A DNA stretch of 64,000 nt, from positions 781,501 through 845,500 of the forward strand of contig JAWDGP010007289.1 of NCBI GenBank assembly GCA_033675545.1, given 5' to 3'. The translations under genes and the position numbers were made by a program. Origin of the DNA: Elysia crispata (Eukaryota; Mollusca; Gastropoda; Plakobranchidae). The notes beneath the pieces were generated by a model that saw only the letters and a program-made list of their open reading frames with translations, ran no database searches and was not told the origin of the DNA. Of this stretch, positions 1-22,700 are shown one piece after another; the first letter of the stretch is position 1, and each line of letters starts with the position of its first letter.

Positions 1-417
1 CAAATTAAATCCTGTGCTTTACTTTTTATTAATTATATTCTAAATATCTCCATTGCACTAAGGTTTCCTGGTTTCCAGAGTGAAAAGAATGCCGCTGAAC
101 AAAATATTTTACAGAAAAGAATAACTAGCACTTCAATTAATTGGTGAAAAAAGTTTTTTTTTTAAAAGACATATTAGAAATACTTTTGGTAGTCTAGAAC
201 AGTAGGATATTAATTATACTTGTACCTCAGGCAATAAAGGTGAATATGTCTAGATAAAACTGTGAACATAATTAGCCAAGAATAAAGACATTATCGAATG
301 CACACTTTTGAACTCCATTTTGAAACAGAACACAAACGAGAAAGCAAATTTTAGTAGAAATACAGCTCATTCACGATATGATAAGAAAAGAAGCAATTTA
401 TACACATGCATACAGAC

Positions 418-3400
418 CTGCGTACTAACACCAAAATCACAAAGCTTTACTTCACCCGCACTGTTGACTAGAATGTTATACGGCTTGATATCTGAAGAAA
501 GATTTGAAAAGAAAGGATTTGCAATGCATACAATAACTTTCTCAGCTAATACTCATGCCAAGGCTTTAAAAAGTTAAAAATTAATCATTTTAAGCATCTT
601 ATTTTACATAAAATCATACAATTACGAATTTGCTACACAAAATTTTATAAAAGTATTATCCTTTCAAATAACCATTAAAAAAGGTCAATGTTACAAAATT
701 ACAAAAAACATATATAAATATTTAGATAGTTATACAAAACAAAAAGAGATACTAACCTCTATGCAAAATATTTATGTTCCACATATAAAGCATGCCCTCT
801 AAAACACACATGCTTATTTGACCGAGGTATAGTTCTGGAACTGGCATGTATTTATCTAAAGAACCACCTGTCAAAAAAAAAATATATTATACAGTTGTAG
901 TGGTTTACATTTTCCGATTTGGTTTGTTTGCTCCGATAATCAATAGTAAATTAATCTTAAGAAGATCCGCATAATTATAGTGATGAAGCACAAAACTTTT
1001 GTTGTTGTTTCTAAAACTGACTTTCTTAACATTAAGTAAGTCGTTATGAGTCAAGTATACTGTTGATTAAATCAATATCAAAATAGTAATCAATAGAGCT
1101 CTTTGATTTCTGAGAATTGCAGTTTTGATAACTGTGGTCTAATTTTTAATCCTCTATTAGGTTATTTTTTGTTATATTTTACTTTGCTCAAATACAATTT
1201 CTTATTCATCAACCCCCTCTAACTTCCCAAGCGGATCCACTCAAGTTAGTCTTTGGCTCTGGACCTGCAATCTCTTCTGGCGACAAATTTTTTGGGCCAA
1301 ACTACTTCTTATAATAGCCTGAAACATTTTCAGGCCCAGAAAGATCAAGTAAGTGCAATGTCATGAAGACTATGAGATCTAACCACACTACACAGCTCAA
1401 GCCGAAAAAGCAGAAATGCCGTATTATCTATAGATCATTCTACCTACTGAGCTTTCTAGTGCCCTGATCCACGCAAGAGGACTGCATTGTACTCAAGAGC
1501 CCGATAATTACTATATGCATGAATTGTAAGATTATTGCCAACATTTGTCTGCAGTAATTTGTATAATATTTTGAGGAGGGCCAAGAAATAAATAAGCTCC
1601 TAATATTCAAAGAGTTCTTTATGGGTAAAAAAGTTTGTCTCAAAGTAATAGTAATGCCACATGGACACAATCAACAAATGTCAAATGTATCAATCAGTCC
1701 AAATGACGAAAAAATTTCTTTAGATAGAGATAAAAATAATCAGATGTATAAAATGTTTATAAAATGTCTAAAGGAATACTGTTAAAAAAATTTTTCTTAC
1801 CAAGTAAATCAAAAACTTACCATCCATGTATTCTGTACATATTGACACACAGTTTTCACAAAAGAAAGCACCATAAAATGATATGATCATTCTTGAATTG
1901 CACTGAAAAGAAGTAAAATATTTTACAATGAAAACTAGTTTGTGCACGCCCTCTTAAAGCTAAATTGTATAAAAACAATAATTAGGGTGAAGAAAAAAGC
2001 AAATAATGATTTCCTGATTGTGTCTAATAGTATTAATTAAAAAAAATCTTACCTTATACAAAATCTCTAGCTCTGAGATAATTTGTTTCTGTACAGCAAC
2101 AGATATATCCAGGGCAATCTCCTGCAAACATACAAAAGGCATTACTTTCCTTGTAAAATATCAGTACATATTATGACGATACCAACGTATTTGAAACATG
2201 AGTAAACTTTCGCATTAGTTTACAAATTATATCCAATATTGAAGACAAATTTACGAAATATTTCATGTTGCAAATCCTAAAATTTTTAATTTTCAATCTT
2301 TCTCATTTTCATAGGTATAAGAGAAGGAATCAAAGATATTTATAGCCGGAAACTGTTCAGAATAGAGGCAATGTTTTTTGAATCATTAAAATTTTCTTAC
2401 TTATTTCTTTAAAAGCTTTTATGAAATATGCCAAAGATATCAATCTTCTTTGGATTTCTTAAGCATACTTGCTGCATGATAAAATGATGTTACATTTTAA
2501 GCAATCCTAGTTAATCTCACCTTTACTGCCATTATCTGATTTGATTGTTTGTGCATTGCCCTGGAAAATAAGTAGATAAATAAATGATTTGAAAACTAAT
2601 GACCATGTTACATAACACAGCTTTTAAAAAAAATAAAAGAATACAAGAAAACTTAATGTGTAAAGATTTTAAGATTTTATTTTGTTATAAAGCATTATTC
2701 AATTCCACACAAAGTGAAATGATTCACCTGTAAACTCTACCACTGTTGCCATGTCCTAGCAGCTGAACGTAATGTAGGGAGTCTTTGGTGATCTGACCAC
2801 AGCTCAAGATATTCTCTAAACCAACCTGTTGACTGGAAGAAATAAAATAACATGGCTGAGTCGCAAACTTATTCTCTAGACAAAAGGTACATTATGCAAA
2901 TCAATTTCATCTGCTGTGTTTTACCCACAATCTTCAAAATTTACATATTTCACAGGATGCCTCATACATTTCCTTCTGTATTTTCTACACCTGAGGAGAA
3001 TAATAATCATGATGTACTGCCAAAGAAGTTCTTTTGAGCCTTGTCAATATTTGGTAATGAAATGATTACTTAATACTTGTCCGGGTTTATTTTAGCACTT
3101 TTGGCATTCCTTCATCAAATCTTAACAATGAATGGCTAGCATGACTGTTTGAAAGAAAACTTCAACTTAAAATTCAAGCTGCTATTGTAATGTTATAGAT
3201 ATTCTGAGAAATGTCTGCAAAAGTCCATTATCTTCCTTTTTATTGAATTAGAAATTATTGGTGGTTGTCAACAGCTCTCAAAAAGTCCTGATAAGCCTAA
3301 AATTTATCACATTGCACTCAAATAATTTCATTTTCAAGGACATTAGATGAACAACAGGTTTAAGATATTAAGGAAAATATAAACATTTCTTGTGATCCTT

Positions 3401-4812
3401 ATCATTCATAAGATAATTTTTGTATGTGTAAAATTTGAAAGTAATAACATCAGGTTAACATACGTCATTGCTTGATGTGTGGCTTTTTGTTGCTTTGTAG
3501 GCCCTTCACGAGTCTGGCCATTTGTTTGAATCTGAAGCAAAAGTAGCGACTTAGTCATGCTATTTAATTATTTGTTAAAGATACACAGATACACAAATCA
3601 AATTTATAACTTTTGTAAATGATAGAATATTATGTTGACCATAATGTATCACTGCTTGCATGCTTAAGTAATTTAGGTCAGATGAAAGATATAAACAAAT
3701 GGCAAAGATACATCTTATTGCTTGTAACAAATATGTTTAGCTGAAACACAGTTTTACAAAAGGCAAATAATTAAGCATAAAAAAGACATATGATTCTGAG
3801 AAGGGTTATGGAGCAATTGTAGCAGCATTGACATAAATAATGTTCATAAGAAGAATCTACACTGGAAGTTGAGAAGGAAATTAAAAAATTAAACTTATGG
3901 AGAATCCTACTCATACATCTTGTAAAAACCTTTTCAAGCTCTGAAATAAAAATTTGAATGTCTGATGTATACCTTCAATCCATGAATGTTCCTATTTTGT
4001 GGAGTTTTCCCTTCTGCAACAGAAAATTACGAGTACTAAAAATAAATTACTGCATTTGCATTTCTTATAACTTTTTTTTAAAGAAAATAAATAAAAAAAA
4101 GTTTTCTTTGCATATATATATTGAATCAATGAGGTTTGCTTGACCAAATAGCTCTATGTGGTAAAAAACTAGTATTAAAAAACTAAAGGAGGTACTTGCA
4201 GTTTTTACATCCTATTGTCATATTGAAGTATATTTATGATCAACTGAATTTTTAGCGGGCTTCAGATCAAGGGAATGCACTTATGGATTGAAAGCAACTA
4301 ATTATCAAGATATAAATTTTTTTTTATATTTTTTAGTAAAATTTTCTATGCCCAGATTAGCATGTGGATGAACACAGGAGAGAGAAAAAAAATGAATAAT
4401 GAGCGTGAAAGATTTTTGAAGAACAGTTGAAAATTCAAACAACATTCACCTCTCTCAGGTTAACTTAACATCATCTTAATAAGCTAGCTATAAAATTTTC
4501 ATTACTGATTACAAATAGGTAAATTCTAAATTCTTGGGCTTTTTCAAAACGGCCCTTTTTTAACCTATGAAATGAAGCAGCACAGTTGAAAGCAAATTAG
4601 TAAGGAAATTTACAATAATGTACTTATCTAACATGATCATTCAAAAATATTTTCTGCTGCATTGCCATCTGTATAACTTACGTTTGGGAAAGATAATCAG
4701 TGGTGGTAAAAGACCTCTTGCTTTATCTTCAGCACTGAGTTCACTGAAGTACTGAAAAAGCATGCACTTTATGAAACTTCTGCAAAAAGTAATTTAGATA
4801 CAAAAATGCCAA

Positions 4813-4880
<68 letters not shown>

Positions 4881-7800
4881 AACGGAGGTGAGTGAGAGAG
4901 AGAGAGAGACATAGAGGGAATCATCTACAAGAGGAAAATATTGGAAAGAAAAATTTGCTCTATATACAATTAAAACTTGAAAAATATCTTCACTTATCTT
5001 TCAATAGTAAAATTGGTTACGTTAAGTAATTCAGTCCCCCAAAAATATACTTTCAAATGTTTTAAGTTGTTGATAGAAAAGACACTAGAAAACAGCTGGG
5101 GTCATTAGATTAGATAAGCCTTTAAAAGGACTGCCGAAGTTAAATACTACTGTTTCTTTAAACTATTATTTTGTATAATAAGATAATAGTAAGCAAAAAA
5201 AAAATTTTCAACAAACAACTGAAAAATGTTCTTTGTGATTCTATGAAAAGCCAAAATTTTAATGCAGTGCTGCTTCTAACTTTGCATCCTATGACACACA
5301 GAGTAAAACAATCATAGCTTAGAATAAATTTCTAGATCAATTGAAATTGCCATAAAGAGACTTACATAATTAAACATATCTTTCATTTCTTCATCACTAC
5401 GAACAGTTATTCTGTCACCATCTTCATCTTCATCTGAGTAGCAAGGAAAGAAGGGGGAAAAAAAAGCAATGCAATAAAACTTGCTTACAGAGTTATCTCT
5501 TGCTCCAGTTAAATTCTATCACAATAACAGAGTTGCTGCCATTCCCAAAATTGTTTTAAAAGAGAGAAAAAGCAGCTGTAAATAAGGCATACTATTTAAT
5601 GCCTTATTATGTCACTCTATTAGAGCTGCTTTGAATATGACTTACTGATTAATTTTCACCACTGGAAGAAAAATGATTATACAATCAGTTGTAAAATAAG
5701 TAGCATATGCTTCATCAGAAGTGTGTAGGGAGATATGTGCATGAACCCATAAATAATGCATTTTTTAAGGTTTGTTATTCCTGTTAAGTGTTATTTTCTA
5801 AAAACTTTTATAAAATCTTCCCCCCCCACCCTTTAATTAGATTTTAGACTGAAATTTTAAAGCATTCGTGATCTCACTACTAATGTGTTTAACATATTTG
5901 GAATTTTTTTTAAGTCATAAAAATGAAGAATTATGTTTGTTTTCATTTGAGACATGCACTAAATTTTAGTTTGAAAGATACATTTTTTTAAGAGAGGTAT
6001 ATCTACCGACATATTTTAACTCGGACATCCATTGCCAGAATTATCTAGTCTTTGTTAAGAACATTAAAAAAAATTAAATATGAAATAAAAATTATGAATA
6101 TGAATCCAGGAGAAAAATTTGATACAGTGAAAACTTGCTTAAATTAATACATACAATTGTTTAAAAACACTAGATTAGTCTATTTTTTTCATTGTTTTTT
6201 CCTTGCAAAATCAATACCTTTGCTGTATGAATTTGTAAAAACCAAATCAAATACTTTACTTTCTTCCAAACCATTTCTAGAATATCAGCCCTTTACTAAC
6301 TCTTTTTTCTAGGTAGATACAAGCTGATTCCATAAAAACAATAAAGAGAGTAGAAAAGAACATGGCTGTAGAGTTATTGCATCAGCCCTTGCTAATGAGA
6401 TTGATTAGCTAGGATTCTCATTAAAGCCAAAAGAGATTCATCTGTATTTCTAACTACATTTCCTTCATTTTGAAACACATTACATTAGCAAATTCAATAT
6501 ATATATAAAGTATTAAAAGGACAGTATTCAAAGACCTTCATACTCAATTGTAATCAATTGCTATAATTTAATTTCTTATCGTTCTACAAGAAAAGATAAT
6601 GTAAAAAAAAAACACTTGTTTATAGTATTAAGATCATAAATATATGTACCACCTAAATAACTTTAAATATCATGAAGCTTTGAAAGATAGAAAACATGAA
6701 GCTCTTTCAGTGATTGAAAGTTTTGAGCTAATGAAAGGCAATATAATTGTCAAATGACCCTCTGTTACTAAAACACATTGCAAACATCAAGTTAACTGTT
6801 ACTCTTAAAGTGAAAGACTTCTCCAAATTCTTTGGGGAAGATCGATCATTAAAGAAGTCTTACAAAAAATTACTCACATTCAAATGCTGTGTGAGTTGAC
6901 TGTGGCATGACTTGAGTAAATACCTCCTGAAAAATGCCACAGATCTATGTTAATGAAACCAATTTTATTAACAGGGTGACTTCAAACAAACTTGTTGATT
7001 AGACTTTGGTAAGATTTATCATTGTGACAACTGAAAAAGTGCATTGTACAGCGGAAAGTATCTGTATTATTAATAGGTCTAGATTTTTTCTTTCGCATCT
7101 TAAGAACTTTTTAATTTATAGTGTTCTATTTATAAGTTATAATTCAGTCATATTATAACAATATATATGATAAGAGACACATTCAAATCAGCAATCTCAT
7201 TTTGCCTGATATAGGAATAATTGGTGAGATAAAATGTGAATTGATAAAGATTTTCAAAACTCATCACTAAAGCATTTTTTCTGTATTTTAATGTCTGTTG
7301 CCCAAAGAGTGTGTTAGATCTTGTGTATAATATGATACTAGTTGACCAATTACTGAAATTAAGAGTGTCCAGAATCAGATTGTCATGCTTTTTATGAGCT
7401 GATCTCAATTTAATAACAAAGGTGAAGACCAGAAAAATATTGGAATGTTAATTTGCTTTTGCTTCAGGGGAATTCTTCTAAGTTCAGGACTCATTACAGA
7501 CAGACCTTACTTTATTCTACAAGTCAATGGAGCACTAACATCAAGCATTCCAGAATAACTGATAGCACAAATCAAAACTTTTTCTGTGTTTGCAACCTCC
7601 CTCCCCGAAGGGGCTGCGATAGCCTGACAGTTTACAAAAGATGAACGCAGCTAGCTACAGAAAGTTCGAAGACCCATTTAAGTCACAACCTATACACCAA
7701 CTATTACCTTTATATCTAATCAAGTCTAGAAGACGTAGGTTTAGATTCTACACCTAAATAAATAAAAGTTAATTTGCAGATATCAGCTTCACAATTGAAC

Positions 7801-8145
7801 GTTTCTCGACAAATTCAAAACTTTTAGTTTAATGGGATTTTAGAGCAACACAAAAATGCTTATATCTTGAAAAGTAATTATTTGTAGCCTAATTAACAAA
7901 ATATTCATATATCAAGTTCATTGAGATATTTACAATTTTAAAGCTTAAAGTGAGTTAGGCTGATAACTGTGATAATAATTAAATAGTAAATATAGAACTA
8001 CATGTTTAAAATAAAATAAAAGAAATACATGTTTTACCAAAGTTTGAAGAAATGTCACTTCATCAGGTTTCACCATCCAATCCATATCCTGGTTATTCTC
8101 CGTTCTGATTCGGATGGTGAAAGGCGGCTGCACAGAATCTTCCAT
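418..8145 (-). CDS. MAP2K5: MAP2K5 (MEK5) dual-specificity MAP kinase kinase, 5' portion, 12 exons, 3' end outside window
   Basis: MEK5 phosphorylates ERK5 (MAPK7) in the MEKK2/3-MEK5-ERK5 cascade in the cytosol. Exons in transcription order: 8145-8038, 6926-6878, 5433-5366, 4751-4682, 4013-3973, 3531-3464, 2832-2728, 2560-2521, 2121-2053, 1902-1821, 867-757 and 491-418. They join in frame to 295 codons. Residues about 1-80 form a PB1 domain with an acidic OPCA core (YEDEDGD), which in MEK5 mediates pairing with MEKK2/3 and ERK5. A variable linker carries the family match RNIHGLK. The kinase domain then begins with the glycine loop GHGNSGRVY, the AVK lysine, helix C (SELEILYK), the HRDIKPYN catalytic loop and DFGVST. 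All key residues present in the window are intact. The activation-loop phosphosites and the C-lobe lie beyond base 1. I chose the ATG at 8145-8143 because it directly precedes the PB1 start; upstream in-frame codons lack an ATG. Identification is very secure; exon edges are inferred. Confidence 0.95.
4812..4909. repeat. (GA)n microsatellite in MAP2K5 intron 3
   Basis: A long GA run (about 4816-4875) is followed by an interrupted shorter run. In the sense of MAP2K5 it is (CT)n, ending about 60 bases before the exon 4 acceptor. Confidence 0.95.
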
Positions 8146-8609
8146 TCTAATTATGTTAACCAAGGCCTTTATAACATCCTAAAACTTTTGATATGGATCT
8201 AGATCTTGATCAATAATCTAAGTCTAAACACTTATTTATCAAATGTATTAATCTAATCTAGAAATCTAGATCTAGATCCCGAGTTTTGTCTTCGGTCTAG
8301 ATCAAGACCTAATCTAGTTTAATTTAAACTCTGGAATCCACAGACCATAACCAAAGACTAACTTCTTTTTCCGAAATTAATGAAAAGATAAAATTTATAT
8401 GTAGATGGCTAATTTATTGAATACAGCCTTCAGATCACACCACAATCATGACTTCATGTAGACCTTTATTCATAATTATAGTGTACGTTACCCCCATAGA
8501 TAAACCATCTTGGAACAAAAACAATGGACTTTCTTGGGCATGATCTCCCCTCTCGAAGCAACTCCAAGACTGCCAAGACTGTATGAGCAAGGTCACTGAG
8601 CTCCTCAAA
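8146..8609. promoter_or_regulatory. Divergent intergenic interval between MAP2K5 and NDUFS4
   Basis: Only 464 bp separate the two start codons, which point away from each other, so this interval must hold the 5' UTRs and the start sites of at least one and probably both genes. It is rich in overlapping tctagatct-type words (8200-8345). I see no convincing TATA box. A shared bidirectional promoter is inferred from geometry alone. Confidence 0.5.
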
Positions 8610-17817
<9,208 letters not shown>

Positions 17818-18031
17818 CTTCTTCCATTACTGTCAATTGCATGAGATATCAATGATGATGTAGCTTTGTGAAAAGTTAATAAGTATCATGTGATAAGAAA
17901 CATATTACTTTATTAGAGACAACATGTGGTACTAAACATGTTGAAAACCAATGTGAGACAGAGTTGAATTTGAATTTACTTTTTAACTCGTCATGTTTGA
18001 AATTATTTGGAGTGAGTGTGTGTCATTTTCA

Positions 18032-18054
18032 AATAAAAAGCCAATGTAAATAAA
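18032..18054 (+). terminator. NDUFS4 polyadenylation signals
   Basis: Two AATAAA hexamers (18032-18037 and 18049-18054) lie about 215-235 bases after the NDUFS4 stop codon and are the first convincing poly(A) signals downstream. The cleavage site is not visible. Confidence 0.6.
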
Positions 18055-19753
18055 CATGTATCTTAAGCTTTAGTCAGTGTCTCTCTATGCATCATTATGA
18101 GTGTTGTAAACTCTACAGAATATTCAGGTTTTATAACCATTTAGATCAATAATATTGATTCATCAAATAACTGTTTGAAGATATTAAAGGAGAAATGCTG
18201 TTCATTGCACATGTCAATGTCCCTGTTTTTTGGTTGTTTTTTTTTTACATCAGTCTAAGCCTGGTTGGTACAAGAAAATTTACTTTGTTTGGCAGAACAG
18301 GTGAGAAATCATTACTCTATACCTATCTACCTGGGCAAAATTAAGAGGATGATTTGCATACCTGAAATCTCTGTATTTCACCTTATTCAACCTCAAATTT
18401 TGCCTCATTTTGCCACAAAAAATGATAGGAAGGAGAAGGCCGGCTATTACCAGTGACAGAGTTCTTTTTTTTCCCATATTGATGTGCAAGACAGAAGAGG
18501 TGAGGTTGCAACATCTCTGCTTTCTAAACCAAGCCTTCCATAGACCAAAATCTCTTTAAATCCAGCCGAACTGCCTCCCTCCTCTCTTTATCCCATTTTA
18601 CTAATTTTGCAAAGATGCAGAGAAGCATGACTCCTTTGCCAAATAGGAAGTGGATTTCTTCAGCAAGTGTGTATCCTGTCCACTGATATGGTAGTCAAAA
18701 CCTATTTCAAAGAATCTGATTAGGCTATGAAGTATGTGTAGAATATGCTATTACTTATTATATACTGTACAACCAAATTGTCTCACCCCTTAAGCTTCCA
18801 AGTTTCATTTATTCCAAGCATGCATTTATCTGCTTGCTACTGTATTTAGATTTGAATTAGAGTGAAAACTATTTAATTTAGAAAAAAAAAGCATAAAATA
18901 ATTATTAGAGTTTGGCAATGATGCATGATATGATTTAATTGGAATTCATAGACTGAATGAGGGAACAACAATACAACCAGCTTGAAAAGCGGGTGTTTCT
19001 AGAATAATCTAGAGTGGATCTGAAGGTTTCACTAAGTTCTGAGATCTATGTGAGAACTGAAAATGGAAAATTAATGATGGCAAAAAATTATCATAGAATA
19101 AAAAAAAGTAATGCTTTGTGTACTAAACTCTAGAAAGCAAATGGCTATATTGTTTACATTTTTTTTTCTTGGGTTTGACATTTAAAAAAAAGAAACAATT
19201 ATGTGTAACTAAAAGACATAATAGATGCTGATGCTTATCATTGTTACTGTATCGGCAAGCACTCAATTATATTTACAGCCATATGTATACAAGAGTACTG
19301 GTAAATGAAACTTGCATAGTTGGTAGATAATATTGTATTCTGTAAGGACCTTAAAGTTTTGTTGTAATATTTTAGGAAGAACGGTTTAGTTTTAATTATT
19401 TATTTATGAAAATTGTGATCTATAAAAAAGCTAAAAATAGACTAACTTAATTTTGTTACCTTGAAATTTCCTTAAAAAAAAAACAAACATGCCAATAAGC
19501 AACGAACCTAAACAATCAGATCAGTTGGTACAAAAGAACAGAGCCAATTATAGGTATTTTAGAATTTTTTAAAATTTATTGTGTTGAAACTCCTAGACCT
19601 GGGTCAAGTGACCCTCGCCTAAAAGTTTTTTGATTCTTATTTTTTCGAAAAGCAAAGATCTATCTAGATTAAGTAGCGTCTCATCTCCCAACAGAAGATA
19701 GAATACTAACAGAAAAATGAGCAACACTTCACAAAAGATTCACAGTTTTTTTG
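18055..19753. other. Convergent intergenic spacer between NDUFS4 and DCLRE1A
   Basis: The spacer is AT-rich sequence with short open frames only. I see no protein-family match, no RNA gene and no long repeat. The two flanking genes are transcribed toward each other across it. Confidence 0.5.
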
Positions 19754-19771
19754 TTTATTTTTAAGTTTATT
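19754..19771 (-). terminator. DCLRE1A polyadenylation signals adjacent to the stop codon
   Basis: On the minus strand an AATAAA begins one base after the TGA stop codon (19771-19766), and a second lies at 19759-19754. If used, the 3' UTR would be only a few tens of bases long. Other signals further downstream cannot be excluded. Confidence 0.5.
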
Positions 19772-22700
19772 TCAGTTCACCGACTTTTCTTGCATCCATT
19801 GTTTAAATATTGTTTCCATTTTGCTGCGTGCTGTTGGACTTCCGTTGTTTACAGTAGGTAGTATTCTCATGGGGCGGAAATGCTGCACAAAGCGCTTTAA
19901 CTCTAAATAACTGCTGTGTTCACTATATGGTACACCTTGAGAGAAACAAAAAGAGTAGGTCAGGGTATTTTTTTAAGGCAAAACTTTATGATAAGCCTCA
20001 GTTTTCTCTTTAACTTTATTAGTTAAAATACATTGTTATGATTTTCAAACTAGCAAGTCAGTCCGAGCCTCCTAATGTCGACCGTAAAGATACATTTTCT
20101 TTAATAGCTAACCTCTGTTTTGATTTTAGTGACTTTATTGTTAATAGAAATGTAAATTTGAGAATACAAAAAAATTAAGGCACCTTTTTTTTATCACTAT
20201 CAGTGAATAATTTTAACGACTTTCAAAATTTAGCCTGATTCATTAACATTATGGTGCAGATGCCTAGCTTGCTTGCAATTTGCATTTGACAGAGGACAAT
20301 TCTCATGATGATGCTAAAAGAAAAAAAAAGAAGTCTCCCATACCATAAAGAGTGATTCCATCTTTACTCCACTTGGGTTCCAATTGGCTAAGAGACGTCC
20401 GTTTATCACTGTGAGTCCAGCCAGTAGGTTGGAATGCAAGAATATTTTCAAATTGGAGATGACGAGCATGATGTTCCTTTAGATGCTGTCAAGAAAGTAA
20501 CCACGGTGTATCAACAGTATGATCAGCAGTTGGAAGTCAAATCAGATGAAGAATTACAAGAGATCCTGTATTTCATACTAGAAACTCAATTTTTTTTTAA
20601 ATCTCAACATTTTGATTATTTCCACTCTTTTTGTTATAAAAAGACAATGCTTAAAGACTATAACTGCTGCTTTTTCAGGTTATTGTTTTTAGAAGTTAAG
20701 TCTCTAACAGAATACTTGAGGAAATAATTATGAACAGTAATTTCTTACTACATAAATGGGCATGATTTGTATTGATTACTCAAGTTAGTAGAAAAAAGTC
20801 AACGCCACTCTGCAGTCCAGTTTTTTGCCCTTCTTTGTTTAAGTCAACAGCTTGGGAGACATTTTGCCTAAAGTCAACACCTCATGGTGGATGGTAAAAG
20901 GTGAAACCCATAAAAGTGGGGATGCATAGGGATGCGTGGGAGGGATATAGCTCTTTATAAACCCAATACAGTCAGTCACTTAGTATAACATGCTTAACAA
21001 GGCCTATCTAAGTTAGTGTTGCAAGATTGTGACAATAAAGAAGGGTGTGGGCGGAATGGAAGCTGTGTGTGTCTAGAAGTCGACCTAACTTAATGTTGGC
21101 TCGCATCATTTGTGGGAAACAGTGCATTGTTTTTTCCCCACCGCCGCTCACCTGAACCAATAGCATTCTTTTCAGGGCCTCCAATAATGCTAAACATTTT
21201 TTTTAATCATGCACTTACTTTTTTTCCCTAAGGTGAAAACAAAACAAACGTAATGATGGTCCCAAGCCCCTACTAAAAAAAGGGTTAAGTTAAAAAAATA
21301 TAGCAAGAATTGTAGGTATGTACGCATATTTTGTGTTTTTGTGTGTAGTACAACAGGTGCGAAAAGCATTAACAGCTTGAAACATGCTTGAGCTTCTTAT
21401 AATAAAGCAAACTTATATTACCTGCTGATTAAGTTTTCCCATGGGCAAGACATGAACCCGTCCAGCAGACCAATCCAAAGTCACTCTTGATTTTAGATCT
21501 GCATCCTCTAGACAGTCCAATACTTTCTTTTTGTCATTCAGCACACAGATCTTTGAATCTAAAGCTTTTGCTATAGCTGTTTTTCAGATATATAAAATTA
21601 AAAAAAACAAAAAACAGTTAAGATATTTTTTTAAATCTACACAGAAAAAGGTCAACACATTTTTGCCTATACCTGAAATCTGCATAAGTTGAGTTAACAA
21701 CATGTAAACACAACAATGACTAAATTTCAGGTTAAGTTTTGAATATTTACTTTGAATGCTGATTCATTTAGTGGAAGAACAATTAACTTTGTTTTTCTTG
21801 TCAAATAATTGGTATCTTGTTTAGTTTACAAATTTAATCCCACCCAATCTATGATCAATATTTTTTGTGATTTTGAATCTGAAAGGATAACAGATGCTGT
21901 AAATCCAAACCATGCCTTGAAAAATTCTCTCCTTTCCAATAGTATACGCCCCACACACTATTAAGGTTGAGGGATGATCAGATACATATTTCAGTACAAG
22001 ATCCACAACAAAGTGGACAACTTCAGTTTGGTCTGGAAAAGCATAAGAGGGGTTGCAATACCTGTTGAGGAAAGTACAGGTAAAACAGAAATTTAAAGAA
22101 CTCATAATATATATTTGATATTGATTTTTTTTTTTAAATCTGAATCTAGGTAAAATCTTTCTAGTGAAATAAAATATATAGCAAATCTCGTTAAAATACA
22201 GTCGAGTCCAGTTATTTCGAAGTCTTCGGGCTAAAAAGGGTACTTCAAATTATCAGGATACATAGAGATTGGCAAAACTTTTTTATCCACCTCTTCAAGC
22301 AATTTGATTTTATTTTCAATGCTTAGGCTTTTGTTTTTTCACTTCAAAGGGTTTTGACTTGAAAGAGAAAATGCCATATTGTCTAAATTGAAACTGGTTT
22401 CACTGAATGTAAAGAGTACAGCTTAAAATAATAAAAAGTGACAAAGCGCTACAAGGTGCTTTCACGGACTGAAAGCCAGCAGCATTGTAGACCTAGGCTA
22501 GGTTATAAAAGTTAACACACATTCAAATACACAGCTAACGGAGATGATTACATGTATAATGTAACCCAAGTTTGCCCCGCGTATCGTAACCAAGAACCAC
22601 AAGTGAGAAGACCCTCCCAAACTAAGCCAGGTCTAGATCTAGATCTATGACAGGCCGGCACAGAGCCACTATCAAAATTACATTGTATAGACATATTAGA

